A stretch of DNA of 64,000 bases from Brevibacterium jeotgali (GCF_900169175.1 NZ_FXZM01000007.1:122187-186186); one strand, 5' to 3'. Shown: positions 50,045-59,405, counted from the first letter of the stretch. The notes: generated from the letters alone by a model not told the origin. A program made the numbers and translations.

Positions 50045-50875
50045 GTGACGGCCCACCACGAGACGTCGACCCCCACCACCGCAGCAGGGCACGCTCCCGA
50101 AGACCACTCAGAGTTCTGGGAGAACCGGCTCGACGAGGACTGGACGGAGAGCGGCGTCGGCTACAAGGCGCTCGGCCGATCCTTCAATTCGTGGATGTAC
50201 AAGGCGCGGGAGGAGGTCTTCCTCCGCGAAGCCGGACGAACGGGAGTGCGCCGGTCTTCGCGGATCCTCGACGTAGGTTCCGGCACTGGCCTGTATCTGC
50301 GATGGTGGAACCGCATGCGGCCCACGGAAGTCGTCGGCAGCGACCTCACTGCGTCTGCTGTGCGCAACCTGCGCGAGCACTTCCCGGACAGCCGGATCGA
50401 GCAGCTCGACATCACCACCGGCATCGGCCCGTTCGAACCCGGCACGTTCGACGTCGTGTCGTGCATGGACGTCCTCTTCCACATCACGGACGACGACAAG
50501 TACCGCGCTGCACTCCGGAACATCTCGCAGCTCCTCGAACCCGGAGGTCGGTTCGTCTTCACAGAGAATTTCGTCCACCGGGCACAGGACCGCACCGCCC
50601 ACCAGACGAATCGCAGTCTCGAGTGGATCTCTGAGGCGCTCGGAGAGGTCGAGCTCTCCGTCGAGCACCGCATCCCGCACCTGGTCCTCATGAACGCTCA
50701 GGTGGATGCACCATGGCTGTGGCGGAAGGCGTGGGGCGGGCTGCTCCGCGCAGCCACACTCACCGAGGTCACGGGCAACCTCACCGGTGCGGCGCTGTAT
50801 CCCGTGGAGCGTGCTCTCGCGCGCAGGCTGACCGAGAGCCCCACGACAGAGATGGCTGTCGCCCGCCGCAGCTGA
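50045..50875 (+). CDS. Class I SAM-dependent methyltransferase
   Basis: This 276-residue methyltransferase has motif I ILDVGSGTGLYLRWW, the acidic residue of motif II in VVGSDLTASAV, motif post-II in FDVVSCMDVLFHITDD and LLEPGGRFVFTENF. It resembles type 11/12 small-molecule methyltransferases. The substrate is unknown; it is not clearly linked to its neighbours. The start is GTG at 50045 with GAGGAC just upstream. It converges on the kynurenine gene set (31-bp gap). Confidence 0.8.
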   Translation: MTAHHETSTPTTAAGHAPEDHSEFWENRLDEDWTESGVGYKALGRSFNSWMYKAREEVFLREAGRTGVRRSSRILDVGSGTGLYLRWWNRMRPTEVVGSDLTASAVRNLREHFPDSRIEQLDITTGIGPFEPGTFDVVSCMDVLFHITDDDKYRAALRNISQLLEPGGRFVFTENFVHRAQDRTAHQTNRSLEWISEALGEVELSVEHRIPHLVLMNAQVDAPWLWRKAWGGLLRAATLTEVTGNLTGAALYPVERALARRLTESPTTEMAVARRS

Positions 50876-50906
50876 CGAATACAGCGAACGGCCCCCGCAG
50901 TCTCCG

Positions 50907-51689
50907 TCAGCCCAGCAGCGCCTCGACGACCGCGTCGAAGAGGGGCGACTGCGGATCGACGAGGTCGAAGTGGTCGGCCCCCTCCACCTCGAGCCGCGCC
51001 GCAGGGAACCCTCGCGAGAATGCGACGTCCACAGTCGCGTCCCTCGTCCCATGGATGAGGAGTACATCGAGTCGTGCGGGGATCAGCGCAGCTCGCGACC
51101 GGGGATCCTCTTCGAGGTACCGCGACAGGTCCTCCGCCGGTGACGCACCCATGTAGTCCACGACAGCGCCGTCTCCCAGTCCGTCACGGGCCTCGGCGAC
51201 GAGATCGGTGACGGGTGCGAGCGGCCGGACCCGGACCTCCGGACCGCACTCCTGCTGACGCGTCGCCCATGACAGCGCGAGGCTGCCTCCCGCGGAATGC
51301 CCTGCGACCACCCACCGAACGTCGCCGACGCTCTCCGCTGCGTGGGCTATCGCGTTCTCCACGTCTTCCAAGGTGCGGGGATGACCCCCCGCACCACCGG
51401 CACGCCGGTACTCGAGGAGCGCAACGGCTACACGTTCACCCCTGCTCACGAGGGCGTGCGCCATGGGACGCACATGTGCCAGGGTCGTCCGCTCGCGGAA
51501 GTACCCGCCATGGATGAGGATCACGACGGTTCCCGCGGTGTGCGGATCCCCGAACCACTCGAAGTACTGATCGGGCAGGCTCCCGTACGCGACTCGGCGT
51601 CCCGCACCGGCCTCGGCGGACAGCATCCGCCCGAAATGGGCCTCCTCGTGGTTCGAGGGGTCGCTTCCTGTGGTTCCTTCGATCGTCAT
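50907..51689 (-). CDS. Alpha/beta hydrolase, probable kynurenine formamidase
   Basis: This 260-residue hydrolase has an oxyanion motif HGGYFRERTTL, similar to the HGGYW of eukaryotic-type kynurenine formamidases. The nucleophile elbow is GHSAGGSLALSW, and Asp in IHGTRDATVD and His in EGADHFDLVD complete the triad. Its place behind kynA, kynU and a PaaX-type regulator supports N-formylkynurenine hydrolysis to kynurenine. It belongs to the alpha/beta family, not the KynB metal-dependent family. A 151-bp gap with a repeated sequence precedes it, so it may also have its own promoter. Confidence 0.72.
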   Translation of the reverse strand: MTIEGTTGSDPSNHEEAHFGRMLSAEAGAGRRVAYGSLPDQYFEWFGDPHTAGTVVILIHGGYFRERTTLAHVRPMAHALVSRGERVAVALLEYRRAGGAGGHPRTLEDVENAIAHAAESVGDVRWVVAGHSAGGSLALSWATRQQECGPEVRVRPLAPVTDLVAEARDGLGDGAVVDYMGASPAEDLSRYLEEDPRSRAALIPARLDVLLIHGTRDATVDVAFSRGFPAARLEVEGADHFDLVDPQSPLFDAVVEALLG

Positions 51690-51710
51690 CGTGTCGAACT
51701 CCTCGCCTCA

Positions 51711-51752
51711 GCTCTCGGTGCACATGCGACTCCGCTCTCAGTGCACATGCGA
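51711..51752. promoter_or_regulatory. Direct repeat upstream of the formamidase-like gene
   Basis: A 19-base sequence GCTCTCRGTGCACATGCGA occurs at 51711-51729 and 51734-51752, a 23-bp period, each copy holding the palindrome GTGCAC. It lies 22-63 bp upstream of the start and may be an operator. Confidence 0.4.
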
Positions 51753-51840
51753 TACGCCTGCTCGCTCTCCTCTGGCGGCAGCGCCTCGTCGCCCGCACCA
51801 CCCGTACCCAGCCAACCATGCCGGGCGCTGATCTCCTGCG

Positions 51841-52761
51841 TCACTCGCCTGAGATCGGAACGGTCACTGCGCAGGCGACGTACTCCGCGGCGGGCTGTGA
51901 CACGCGTGCGATGATCTCCGCGAACAGGTCAGCCGCTGCGTCTCCGGGCCAATCCGACGGCAGCGCCTCGAGGGGAAGTCCCGGGTCCAGGTAGGGGATG
52001 GGGCGCCACGCGTCGACGACCCTCAACTGGGACACGAAAGCGTCGCGGCCGGACCGTGCCTCCATTCCGCCCGCTGCTCCTGCGCCGGAGAACCGCTCGA
52101 GGAAGTCCCTGTGCAGTGCCGCCGTCGCCTCGAGGTCCCACCAGAGCGCACATGCGGACGCGAGGCGCTCCCCGGACCGCAGCTCCGCTGAGTCGAACAC
52201 GGAGACCCATTCGCGCAGGCCCGCGTCCTCGAGGTGGGACTCGAGAGCGTCCGCGAGCCGATGCGGTGCGATGCAGAGCCCGTCGGCCACGGTCCCACAG
52301 CCCAGTTGGGCGAGGAGGCGGCGGAGCCGATAGCGGACGGGCCGCATCCCCTCGGGAACCGAGTACGACAGCAGGCACCAACCGTCCTCCACCGCGTGCC
52401 GACGACGCGAGAAGATCGTCGCGTCACCTCGTTCCAGCATTCCCACCGCGCGGTCAGTGAGGGTGTAGCCGGACGTCCCACCGCGGGCTTCAGCTGTGAG
52501 CAGCCCCTTCGCCTTCGCCCGCGAGACTGCGGACCGCACCCCCGTGGTGGTGAGTCCCGCATCCTGCAGGAGACCGACGAGATCCGCCACTGCGATCCAG
52601 CCACCGAGCTTCCGGACGTGGAGACCCACGAACGTCCGCAGCAGCGAGGTGATGCTGCCCGGCCGCGCGTCGAAGTCGTCGAGTCCGTGCACCGACCCCC
52701 CGGACCTGCCGAGGTCCTCATCCCCCACTCGCGTCTGTCTCAGCAGATCGTCATCCCCCAC
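51841..52761 (-). CDS. PaaX-family transcriptional regulator
   Basis: This regulator of about 306 residues has an N-terminal winged helix (TSLLRTFVGLHVRKLGGWIAVADLVGLL, TTTGVRSAVSRAKAKGLL). A middle domain (WCLLSYSVPEGMRPVRYRLRRLLAQLG) and C-terminal domain follow PaaX, the phenylacetyl-CoA-responsive repressor. The GTG at 52761 is chosen because GGAGG lies 9 bp upstream inside kynU; the gene then overlaps kynU by 11 bp. An 11-base direct repeat (GTGGGGGATGA) makes a second GTG at 52728 possible. Here it probably controls tryptophan breakdown rather than phenylacetate. Confidence 0.8.
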   Translation of the reverse strand: MGDDDLLRQTRVGDEDLGRSGGSVHGLDDFDARPGSITSLLRTFVGLHVRKLGGWIAVADLVGLLQDAGLTTTGVRSAVSRAKAKGLLTAEARGGTSGYTLTDRAVGMLERGDATIFSRRRHAVEDGWCLLSYSVPEGMRPVRYRLRRLLAQLGCGTVADGLCIAPHRLADALESHLEDAGLREWVSVFDSAELRSGERLASACALWWDLEATAALHRDFLERFSGAGAAGGMEARSGRDAFVSQLRVVDAWRPIPYLDPGLPLEALPSDWPGDAAADLFAEIIARVSQPAAEYVACAVTVPISGE

Positions 52762-54100
52762 TCGCGCCTGCCTCCAGCAGTGCGTCGCGGATACCGAGGA
52801 CGCCTTCGTACGCCTCTGTGAAGCCCGTCGAGAGCGGTGAAGGTCCCAGCCGCAGGCCGTTGGGCCGCCGGAAATCGGGGATGATGCCGCGTTCCCACAG
52901 CGCGGGCAGCGCCGCTTCGCACAGGTCATGGTGAATCGTCACGTGGCCGCCGCGCAGTGAACCGTCCCGGGGTGAGCCGAGCCGCACGCCGAGCGGAGCG
53001 AGCAGCTCATCGAAGAGTTCGACGACGAAGTCCGTGAGAGCAGTCGACTTCGCGCGGATCGCTTCCATCCCCGCCTCGTCGACCAGATCGAGCATCGACT
53101 CCAGCGGCACCATCCCGAGCACTGCAGGCGTGCCGCTCACGAATCGTCGGATTCCCGGGTGCGGCTCGTACGACGGGCCCATCTCGAACGCGTTGGCGAC
53201 CCCCATCCATCCACGGATCGGCTGCGTCGCGGTGCGTATGTGGCGGGATGCCACATACCCGAACGCAGGAGACCCGGGGCCGCCGTTCAGGTACTTGTAG
53301 GTGCAGCCGGCGGCGAAGTCGACATCCCACTCATCCAGTTCCAGCGGCATGGCCCCCGCTGAATGGCAGAGATCCCAGACGACGAGCGCACCCGCGCGGT
53401 GCGCGATGTCCGTGATGGCGGGCAGGTCCGCGATGTATCCCGTGCGGTAGTCGATGTGACTGAGCAGCACCAGCGCCGTCGTGTCGCTCGCGACGTCTGC
53501 GACCTGGTCCGGTCTGATTCCGGTGACTGTCGCGTCGCTCGGCGCCGCGTCCACGTCCGTCGGCTCCAACCAGCGGACAGTGAGTCCGCGCTCCTCGGCG
53601 ATGCCGTGGATCAGGTAGCGGTCCGTGGGGAAGTTCGCGGAGTCGGCGATGATCTCCGTGCGGTCCGGCCGCATGTCGAGTGCGGCGTGGATGAGCTTGT
53701 AGAGGACGACCGTGGTCGACTCACCGATGAATGTCTGCCCGGGGCCCGCACCCAGCGTCGCGGAGCCCAGCCGGTCGCCGAGCGTGAGGGGCTTCTCGAA
53801 CCACCCCTCCTCCCAGCCGCGGATGAGGCGTCCGCCCCACTGGTCCGCGGTGAACGACCTCAGTCGTTCCGCAGCGTCCGCCGTCGGGCGGCCCAGAGAG
53901 TTGCCGTCAAGGTACGACACGACGCCCGGTGCGGCTGCGAACGCGCCGCGATGGGCGGCCAGTCGGTCAGCGGCGTCGAGCGATCGGGCACGGCCCTCGA
54001 GGACTGCGAGACCGTGGTCGGCGCCGTGTCGGGTGCCTGTGCCGGCGCGTCGTTCCGCATCGCGTCGGGTAGTGCTGTCGGCACCGTGTTCGTCCGTCAT
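52751..54100 (-). CDS. kynU: Kynureninase
   Basis: This 449-residue PLP enzyme cleaves kynurenine to anthranilate and alanine. It shows YLDGNSLGRPTADAAERL, FIGESTTVVLYKLIHAAL, LLSHIDYRTGYIADL and the PLP-lysine region CTYKYLNGGPGSPAFGYV. The C-terminal FRRPNGLRLGPSPLSTGF also fits. The start at 54100 has GAGGAGCACGACC upstream; the 69 extra residues of the longer frame do not fit. It is 91 bp after kynA and overlaps the PaaX-type gene. Confidence 0.93.
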   Translation of the reverse strand: MTDEHGADSTTRRDAERRAGTGTRHGADHGLAVLEGRARSLDAADRLAAHRGAFAAAPGVVSYLDGNSLGRPTADAAERLRSFTADQWGGRLIRGWEEGWFEKPLTLGDRLGSATLGAGPGQTFIGESTTVVLYKLIHAALDMRPDRTEIIADSANFPTDRYLIHGIAEERGLTVRWLEPTDVDAAPSDATVTGIRPDQVADVASDTTALVLLSHIDYRTGYIADLPAITDIAHRAGALVVWDLCHSAGAMPLELDEWDVDFAAGCTYKYLNGGPGSPAFGYVASRHIRTATQPIRGWMGVANAFEMGPSYEPHPGIRRFVSGTPAVLGMVPLESMLDLVDEAGMEAIRAKSTALTDFVVELFDELLAPLGVRLGSPRDGSLRGGHVTIHHDLCEAALPALWERGIIPDFRRPNGLRLGPSPLSTGFTEAYEGVLGIRDALLEAGASGG

Positions 54101-54191
54101 GGTCGTGCTCCTCGGGTTCTCGCACTGCGTCGGATGTGAAGACGTCGAAAGGCATGTCAGGTCGCTGCGGAATGCGCAGACGGTGAGCGAT

Positions 54192-55124
54192 CTACGGTGT
54201 GCGCGGTGCCGCCGATTCGGCGCCTGCGCTGCCGAGCTCCGTGCGCACCGCGAACAGTTCGGGGAAGAAGGTGAGGTCGAGTGCCTTCTGAAGGAAGCCC
54301 ACTCCACTGGACCCCCCAGTGCCCCGCTTCCCTCCGATGATGCGCTGGACCGTCCGGAGGTGGCGATACCGCCAGAGCTGGAAGTTCTCCTCCAGGTCGA
54401 CGAGCTCCTCGCATGTCTCGTAGACCGTCCACTGCGCGTCCGGTGCGTCGTAGATCCCCGCGAACACGGCGACGAGTCCGTCGTCGAAGGTATGTGCGAC
54501 GCTCACACTGCGATCGAGCAGGTGCGACGGGATCGCGTACCCGTGGCGGGCCAGATAGCGGAGGAATTCGTCGTACAGGCTGGGAGCCTCGAGCTTCTCC
54601 GTGAGGACTGCGCGCGCATGCGGATCCGCGTCGAAGACCTCCAGCATGCCGCGGTTCTTGTTGCCCAGCATGAATTCGACCGCACGATACTGCCACGACT
54701 GGAAGCCGGAGGAGCTGCCGAGGAACTGGCGGAACTCGACGTACTCAGACGGCGTGAGGGTCGCGAGCACCGACCACTGCTCCGTCAGAGTCCGCTGGAT
54801 GTGCTTGACGCGTGCGATGCGCTTGAGCGCCGGCTGGAGCCGGTCGTCTGCAATGAGGGAGCAGGCTGATTCGAGTTCGTGGATCACCAGCTTGAACCAC
54901 AGCTCCGTGGTCTGGTGCTGGATGATGAAGAGCAGCTCGTCGTGGTGCTCGGGTTCGCTCACGGGATGCTGCGCGGCAAGCAGATGGTCGAGGTCGAGGT
55001 AGGACCCGTACGACATCCGCCTGTGGAAGTCCCTCTGGACCCCCTCCTCGATATCCCGCTCATTGCGGGCTGCGGTCGTGTCCTGTTCGTCGGGCTGCAG
55101 TGCGGCGCTGTCCATGGCATCCAT
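54192..55124 (-). CDS. kynA: Tryptophan 2,3-dioxygenase
   Basis: This 310-residue haem dioxygenase opens tryptophan to N-formylkynurenine. It shows [35 protein letters not shown] with the substrate-site residues of the family, [18 protein letters not shown] and [25 protein letters not shown]. The haem histidine lies in the last of these. ATG 55124 is used; ATG 55115 is possible. It is first of the kyn set and divergent from a PhnB-like gene. ATTGCA and TGCAAT, 6-bp arms, lie just upstream. Confidence 0.93.
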   Translation of the reverse strand: MDAMDSAALQPDEQDTTAARNERDIEEGVQRDFHRRMSYGSYLDLDHLLAAQHPVSEPEHHDELLFIIQHQTTELWFKLVIHELESACSLIADDRLQPALKRIARVKHIQRTLTEQWSVLATLTPSEYVEFRQFLGSSSGFQSWQYRAVEFMLGNKNRGMLEVFDADPHARAVLTEKLEAPSLYDEFLRYLARHGYAIPSHLLDRSVSVAHTFDDGLVAVFAGIYDAPDAQWTVYETCEELVDLEENFQLWRYRHLRTVQRIIGGKRGTGGSSGVGFLQKALDLTFFPELFAVRTELGSAGAESAAPRTP

Positions 55125-55252
55125 CGTATTGCACTCTGCTGTCGATCGGAAAGAATCTGCAATGAAACTGTCGGGCGTCCGCCCCTGATGGTTTACTGGT
55201 CTCAGCGCCGAGGCTGATCCGCCTCCCGCGTCGTCGACGAACGGAGCATCCC

Positions 55253-55687
55253 ATGCCCGCCGCACTCCACCCCTACCTCCGCTTCCCCGGCAACGCACGT
55301 GAAGCGTTCGAGTTCTATGGCGCCGCCCTGGGCACTGAGCCGCAGTTCTTCACGTTCGGCGAGGCGGGCGCCGTCCCACCCGACCACCCCGTCTCGGATG
55401 CGATCATGCACGGCTCCCTCGAGGTCACCGACCTCATCCGCCTGTACGTCTCCGATGACGTCGAGGGGATGTCGCCCGAACCGCTCACCACCGGGAACAA
55501 CGTCACACTCGCGATCATGGGCGATGACGAGCAGCGCATCCGCAGTGCCTTCGACGCCCTGTCAGAGGGCGGAACCGTGCAGATACCTCTGCAGAAGCAG
55601 ATGTGGGGGGACACCTACGGGGCGTTCCGCGACCGCTTCGGCATCAACTGGCAGATGAACATCAGCGCCATCGACCCGGAGTCCTGA
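55253..55687 (+). CDS. PhnB-like VOC-superfamily protein
   Basis: This 144-residue glyoxalase-fold protein of the PhnB/3-demethylubiquinone-methyltransferase-like family starts [22 protein letters not shown] and has [21 protein letters not shown]. It lacks several metal ligands of true glyoxalases. No activity can be assigned. It is divergent from kynA and ends just before 16-bp tandem repeats. Confidence 0.8.
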   Translation: MPAALHPYLRFPGNAREAFEFYGAALGTEPQFFTFGEAGAVPPDHPVSDAIMHGSLEVTDLIRLYVSDDVEGMSPEPLTTGNNVTLAIMGDDEQRIRSAFDALSEGGTVQIPLQKQMWGDTYGAFRDRFGINWQMNISAIDPES

Positions 55688-55694
55688 AGCCTCG

Positions 55695-55774
55695 GCCGCC
55701 CATCAGTCCAGCCACCCATAAGTCCAGCCACCCATAAGTCCGGCCGCCCATAAGTCCGGCCGCCCAGCAGTCCG
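55695..55774. repeat. Five 16-bp tandem repeats between converging genes
   Basis: Units of the form GCCRCCCATAAGTCCR begin at 55695, 55711, 55727, 55743 and 55759. Units 2, 3 and 4 differ by one or two bases. The block starts 7 bp after the PhnB-like stop and ends 24 bp before the FkbM gene stop. The unit is not itself a clear hairpin. Confidence 0.8.
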
Positions 55775-55798
55775 GCACCCAGCAGGCAAGCGCTGCGA

Positions 55799-56800
55799 TC
55801 AGTCCAGCACAGTCACGCCGATCCGCCGCAGCTCCGCGGGCGTCCTCACGGTGAACAGCCAGTCCCGGACGGAATCGTCCGGAACGATGCCGGGACGCTC
55901 TCGGATGCTGTCTGCGCCCACATGGAAATAGCGGTATCCGTGGACGCTCAGGAGCTCCTCCAGCCGAGGTCCGTCCGCGTCGGCGAGCACCTCGCACAGG
56001 ATATCCGGGTGATGCGCTGCGAGGAACCCGCTGCCGTGCGCGAAGACATCGGTCTCGCCGCCCTCCACGTCCACCTTCATGACGACAGGCCCTTCGACCT
56101 CATCCGTCAACGAGTCGAGTGACAGGAACCCCACGTCCTCACCGTCGTCGAACGTCATGTCAGACGACAGGAACGACGGCAGAGCCGAACCGCTGTCGAC
56201 CGATGGCATGCGAGCCGTCAGCGTCGGATCGCCCACACCCGCCTGATGGACGACGACCCGGCCCACGAATCCGTTGCGCGCCATGTTCGCCCGCAGCATC
56301 CGCACGACTGGGGGCACCATGTCGAAGGCGTGGACGCGCAGGTCGGGGTGGGCTGCGAGGGTCGCGAGGGAGAAGATGCCCGTGTAGGCGCCCACGTCGA
56401 GGAACGTGCGGGCGTCGTCGGTCAGACGGACGATGAGGTCGATCGCGTAGGCATCCTCCGCCTCGGGTCGGCGACCGTCGCCCCAGTAGAGCTCCTTCGC
56501 GATCTCGCATCGGTCAGGCCTCAGCATGATGAAGTCAGCGCCATCCACACAGGCCGTCACCTCGATGAGTTCCCGCGGTGCCGGCAGCCGCCCGACACGG
56601 ATCCGCGAGAGGCGCGGAGCGGTGGCACGAAGGATCGGGTGGACGAGCGGGTGACTCAGCACTGCCTTCACATGCCGCTTCGCCCCGTACCAGCTCTGGC
56701 GCCGTGCACGATCGGCGCGCGCTGACGCCGCTCTGAAGCCCTTCGTGCCTGCACGGTCCGCAGTTGCAGATCCGGTGTCGGTGTCGGCGTCATCGCCCAT
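55799..56800 (-). CDS. FkbM-family methyltransferase
   Basis: This 333-residue SAM-dependent methyltransferase has motif I TFLDVGAYTGIFSLATLA, the acidic motif VHAFDMVPPVV and the FkbM-type block VMKVDVEGGETDVFAHG. FkbM enzymes O-methylate sugars or polyketides; the substrate here is not clear and no glycan or polyketide genes lie nearby. The ATG at 56800 is preferred to the GTG at 56806 because GGAGG is 9 bp upstream. It is convergent with the PhnB-like gene. Confidence 0.8.
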   Translation of the reverse strand: MGDDADTDTGSATADRAGTKGFRAASARADRARRQSWYGAKRHVKAVLSHPLVHPILRATAPRLSRIRVGRLPAPRELIEVTACVDGADFIMLRPDRCEIAKELYWGDGRRPEAEDAYAIDLIVRLTDDARTFLDVGAYTGIFSLATLAAHPDLRVHAFDMVPPVVRMLRANMARNGFVGRVVVHQAGVGDPTLTARMPSVDSGSALPSFLSSDMTFDDGEDVGFLSLDSLTDEVEGPVVMKVDVEGGETDVFAHGSGFLAAHHPDILCEVLADADGPRLEELLSVHGYRYFHVGADSIRERPGIVPDDSVRDWLFTVRTPAELRRIGVTVLD

Positions 56801-56996
56801 GGTCACACGCCTCCGTCGGGAACCCGTCGTCCCGCCAGCCTATGCGGTCGACTGTGACCAGCGTCGCGCAGGTCCACAGTGGGGGACGGCCAGCACCACG
56901 ACCCCACCCTCGTGACAGGCACACCCCCTTGACAGGCCACCTTGCCCGAGGAACCGTTGTTGCCATCGGCCGGATACCGCATCAGAGGAGGTCGCC

Positions 56997-57938
56997 GTGG
57001 CTCGCACGACACCGTCGAAGACATCTCCGCAGACATCTTCGACTTCCACCGACCAGCTGACGTTCCAGAACCCGGTCACGCGATTCCCCAACATCACTCC
57101 CCCGCGGCAGGATCAGCCCGAACCCGGCCTCGACCAGGAGCTGATCCCTCAGACGGACCGCGGACAGGGTTCGTATCGGGGCACCGGTCGCCTCGAGGGA
57201 CGTCGAGCACTCATCACCGGCGCAGATTCCGGGATCGGTGCGGCGATCGCGATCGCCTTCGCCAGAGAAGGCGCCGATGTCGCCCTGTCCTACCTTCCCG
57301 ATGAGGAGGAGGATGCCCAGGAGATCCGAGCCTTCGTCGAGGAGGCCGGTCGCCGGGCGTTCCTCTTCCCAGGGGACCTGTCAGACGCCCAGTTCTGCGA
57401 TTCGCTCATCTCGGACGCCGTGGAGGCACTCGGCGGCCTCGACGCCCTCGTGAACAACGCTGGGCGCCAGATCGCCGTCGAAGACATCGCCGATGTGACG
57501 GATGAGCAGTGGCGGAACACGTTCGACACGAACATCCGTGCGATCTTCCGGCTGTCGAAGGCGGCGATCCCGCACCTACCGCCTGGATCGACCATCGTGA
57601 ACTCGACATCCGTGCAGGCGTACAAGCCGTCGCCGCACCTCGTGGACTACGCCGCGACGAAGGCCGCGATCGACAACTTCACGAAGAGCCTGGCACAGCA
57701 GCTCGCGGAGACGGGCATCCGAGTGAACGCCGTGGCTCCGGGCCCCATCTGGACACCGCTGCAGGTCTCCGACGGACAGCCGAAGGAAGCACTCCCCCAG
57801 TTCGGCAAGGACACTCCGATCGGACGCGCAGGACAGCCCACCGAACTCGCCCCGGCGTACGTATTCCTCACATCCCCGGAATCCAGCTATGTGATCGGCG
57901 AGGTGCTCCACGTGAACGGTGGCACCCCCATCACCTGA
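56997..57938 (+). CDS. SDR oxidoreductase, general-stress type (YghA/YdaD-like)
   Basis: This 313-residue short-chain dehydrogenase has an N-terminal extension of about 65 residues carrying the FPNITPPRQDQPEPG pattern. The NAD(P) motif is ITGADSGIGAAIAIAF, with NNAGRQ, catalytic Ser in STSVQ, and YAATK with Tyr/Lys. The extension and overall pattern match the stress-induced YghA/GsiB-neighbour type of Gram-positives. The start is GTG at 56997 after AGAGGAGG. It is a single gene. Confidence 0.88.
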   Translation: MARTTPSKTSPQTSSTSTDQLTFQNPVTRFPNITPPRQDQPEPGLDQELIPQTDRGQGSYRGTGRLEGRRALITGADSGIGAAIAIAFAREGADVALSYLPDEEEDAQEIRAFVEEAGRRAFLFPGDLSDAQFCDSLISDAVEALGGLDALVNNAGRQIAVEDIADVTDEQWRNTFDTNIRAIFRLSKAAIPHLPPGSTIVNSTSVQAYKPSPHLVDYAATKAAIDNFTKSLAQQLAETGIRVNAVAPGPIWTPLQVSDGQPKEALPQFGKDTPIGRAGQPTELAPAYVFLTSPESSYVIGEVLHVNGGTPIT

Positions 57939-57984
57939 CCACGCCCATCACCTGACGCCGATCACGAGACGCCCATCACCTGAC
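57927..57984. repeat. Three copies of a 13-bp repeat at the SDR gene end
   Basis: CCCATCACCTGAC occurs at 57927-57939, 57944-57956 and 57972-57984. The first copy includes the SDR stop codon, so the repeat seems to have been copied outwards from the gene end. Confidence 0.55.
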
Positions 57985-58031
57985 TCCGAATCCTCAGCAT
58001 GGACGCGGAGCTCGACGCGTAGAGTGTCCGC

Positions 58032-58628
58032 GTGACTCCGACAGATCACCCTCAGACGCCCTTCTCCCCGCAGCCTCCCGGTCTGGCGACCCAGCACGGC
58101 GATTCCGCAGGGCTTCAGCGCGCGTCCGCACTCATCTCCACGACTCCGGACTTTCCCACTCCCGGCGTGCTCTTCCGCGACGTGACGCCGCTGCTCGCGG
58201 ATCCGCGCGCGTACCGAGATGTCCTCGATGCGATGGCAGAACCGTTCTGCGCGGACGGGGACGCGCCGGGGTTCGACCTCGTCGCTGGAATCGAAGCCCG
58301 CGGATTCGTCATGGCAGGCGGCCTCGCCGCCGCTGCCGGTACGGGCGTGCTCCCGATCCGGAAGGCGGGAAAGCTGCCGAACCCGCAGGTGACGGTCGAA
58401 TACGGGCTGGAGTACGCCGAGGCCGCCATCGAGTCCTCCGGCGATCTCACCGGAGCACGGGTGCTCCTCGTCGACGATGTGCTCGCGACCGGTGGGACGC
58501 TGCGGGCCGCCCGCACAGTCGTGCAACGACTGGGCGGGACGGTCGTCGGATCTGCCGTGATCCTCGAGCTGGAGGAGCTGAAGGGACGCACACTCGTGCC
58601 GGGCTGTCACGCGGTCTTCACCGTCTGA
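58032..58628 (+). CDS. apt: Adenine phosphoribosyltransferase
   Basis: This 198-residue salvage enzyme joins adenine and PRPP to AMP. The family start STTPDFPTPGVLFRDVTPLL, IEARGFVMAGGLA and the PRPP-binding loop VLLVDDVLATGGTLRAA are clear. An N-terminal extension of about 28 residues is Pro/Gln-rich. The start is GTG at 58032 with no strong ribosome binding site; a later start near residue 30 cannot be excluded. It lies between the SDR gene and a converging TetR gene. Confidence 0.92.
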   Translation: MTPTDHPQTPFSPQPPGLATQHGDSAGLQRASALISTTPDFPTPGVLFRDVTPLLADPRAYRDVLDAMAEPFCADGDAPGFDLVAGIEARGFVMAGGLAAAAGTGVLPIRKAGKLPNPQVTVEYGLEYAEAAIESSGDLTGARVLLVDDVLATGGTLRAARTVVQRLGGTVVGSAVILELEELKGRTLVPGCHAVFTV

Positions 58629-58676
58629 CGCACTGCATCATCGCTGCAGCGGTGCCGCGATCCGCGTACACTGGGG

Positions 58677-59405
58677 TCAGCGGAGGACGGCGGGTCCCAG
58701 CTCGAATCGCGCCGAGGTCGACGCGATCCATCGATCCAGCAGCTCTGCTCCGTAGCGTGCGAGGTCCGTTCCCAACTGGCCGAACACTTCGGCGCTCACG
58801 GTGCCGACAAGGGACGACCATGTCCCGATCCCCTCCGCGAGGAGGACGGGATCCGGGGCGAGCCCCAGCTCCTCTGCGCTCACCCGCAGCTCATCGACGA
58901 GTCCGGAACTCGCGCTTCCCACCGCGTCGCTCGGCAGTGACCCTGCTGCGAGGATCCCCGCGAGCCTCGCCATCGCCCGGGTGCCCGGCACGGTGGTCTG
59001 CTCCGCAGGTGCCGCGTACCCCATGATCGGAGTCCCGTAGATCAGCGCCCATCGCTGCGGATGCGCGAGCGCCCACTCCCGCATGGTCCGGGCGAGGGCG
59101 GCGAGCGCGGCGCGCGGTTCAGCCCCGCTCGCAGAGACGCTGTCAAGAGCACGATCGACCGCATCGCCCAGGTCGTCGAACGCGTCGACGACGAGCAGGG
59201 TCAGCAGTGCGTCGCGATCCGCGACATGGCGGTAGATCGCCGATGAAACGACCCCGAGCTCCCGCGCTATCTCCCGCACGGACAGCGCACCAGCACCGCG
59301 GGACTCGAGCTGGACGTTGCCCACTCGCAGGATCCCCTCCCGCATCCGCGCCCTGGCCTCGGCGTGCGTCCCGCGCACACCTCTCGATCCCTCACCGTTC
59401 ACCAT
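58677..59405 (-). CDS. TetR-family regulator with WHG-type C-terminal domain
   Basis: This 242-residue repressor has an HTH near the N-terminus (SVREIARELGVVSSAIYRHVADRDALL). Its C-terminal domain carries EWALAHPQRWALIYGTPIMGY, the WHG pattern (TetR_C). The start at 59405 is chosen from the family's usual distance to the HTH. It is divergent from the epimerase gene, and paired operator-like sequences lie between, so it probably represses both. Confidence 0.85.
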   Translation of the reverse strand: MVNGEGSRGVRGTHAEARARMREGILRVGNVQLESRGAGALSVREIARELGVVSSAIYRHVADRDALLTLLVVDAFDDLGDAVDRALDSVSASGAEPRAALAALARTMREWALAHPQRWALIYGTPIMGYAAPAEQTTVPGTRAMARLAGILAAGSLPSDAVGSASSGLVDELRVSAEELGLAPDPVLLAEGIGTWSSLVGTVSAEVFGQLGTDLARYGAELLDRWIASTSARFELGPAVLR

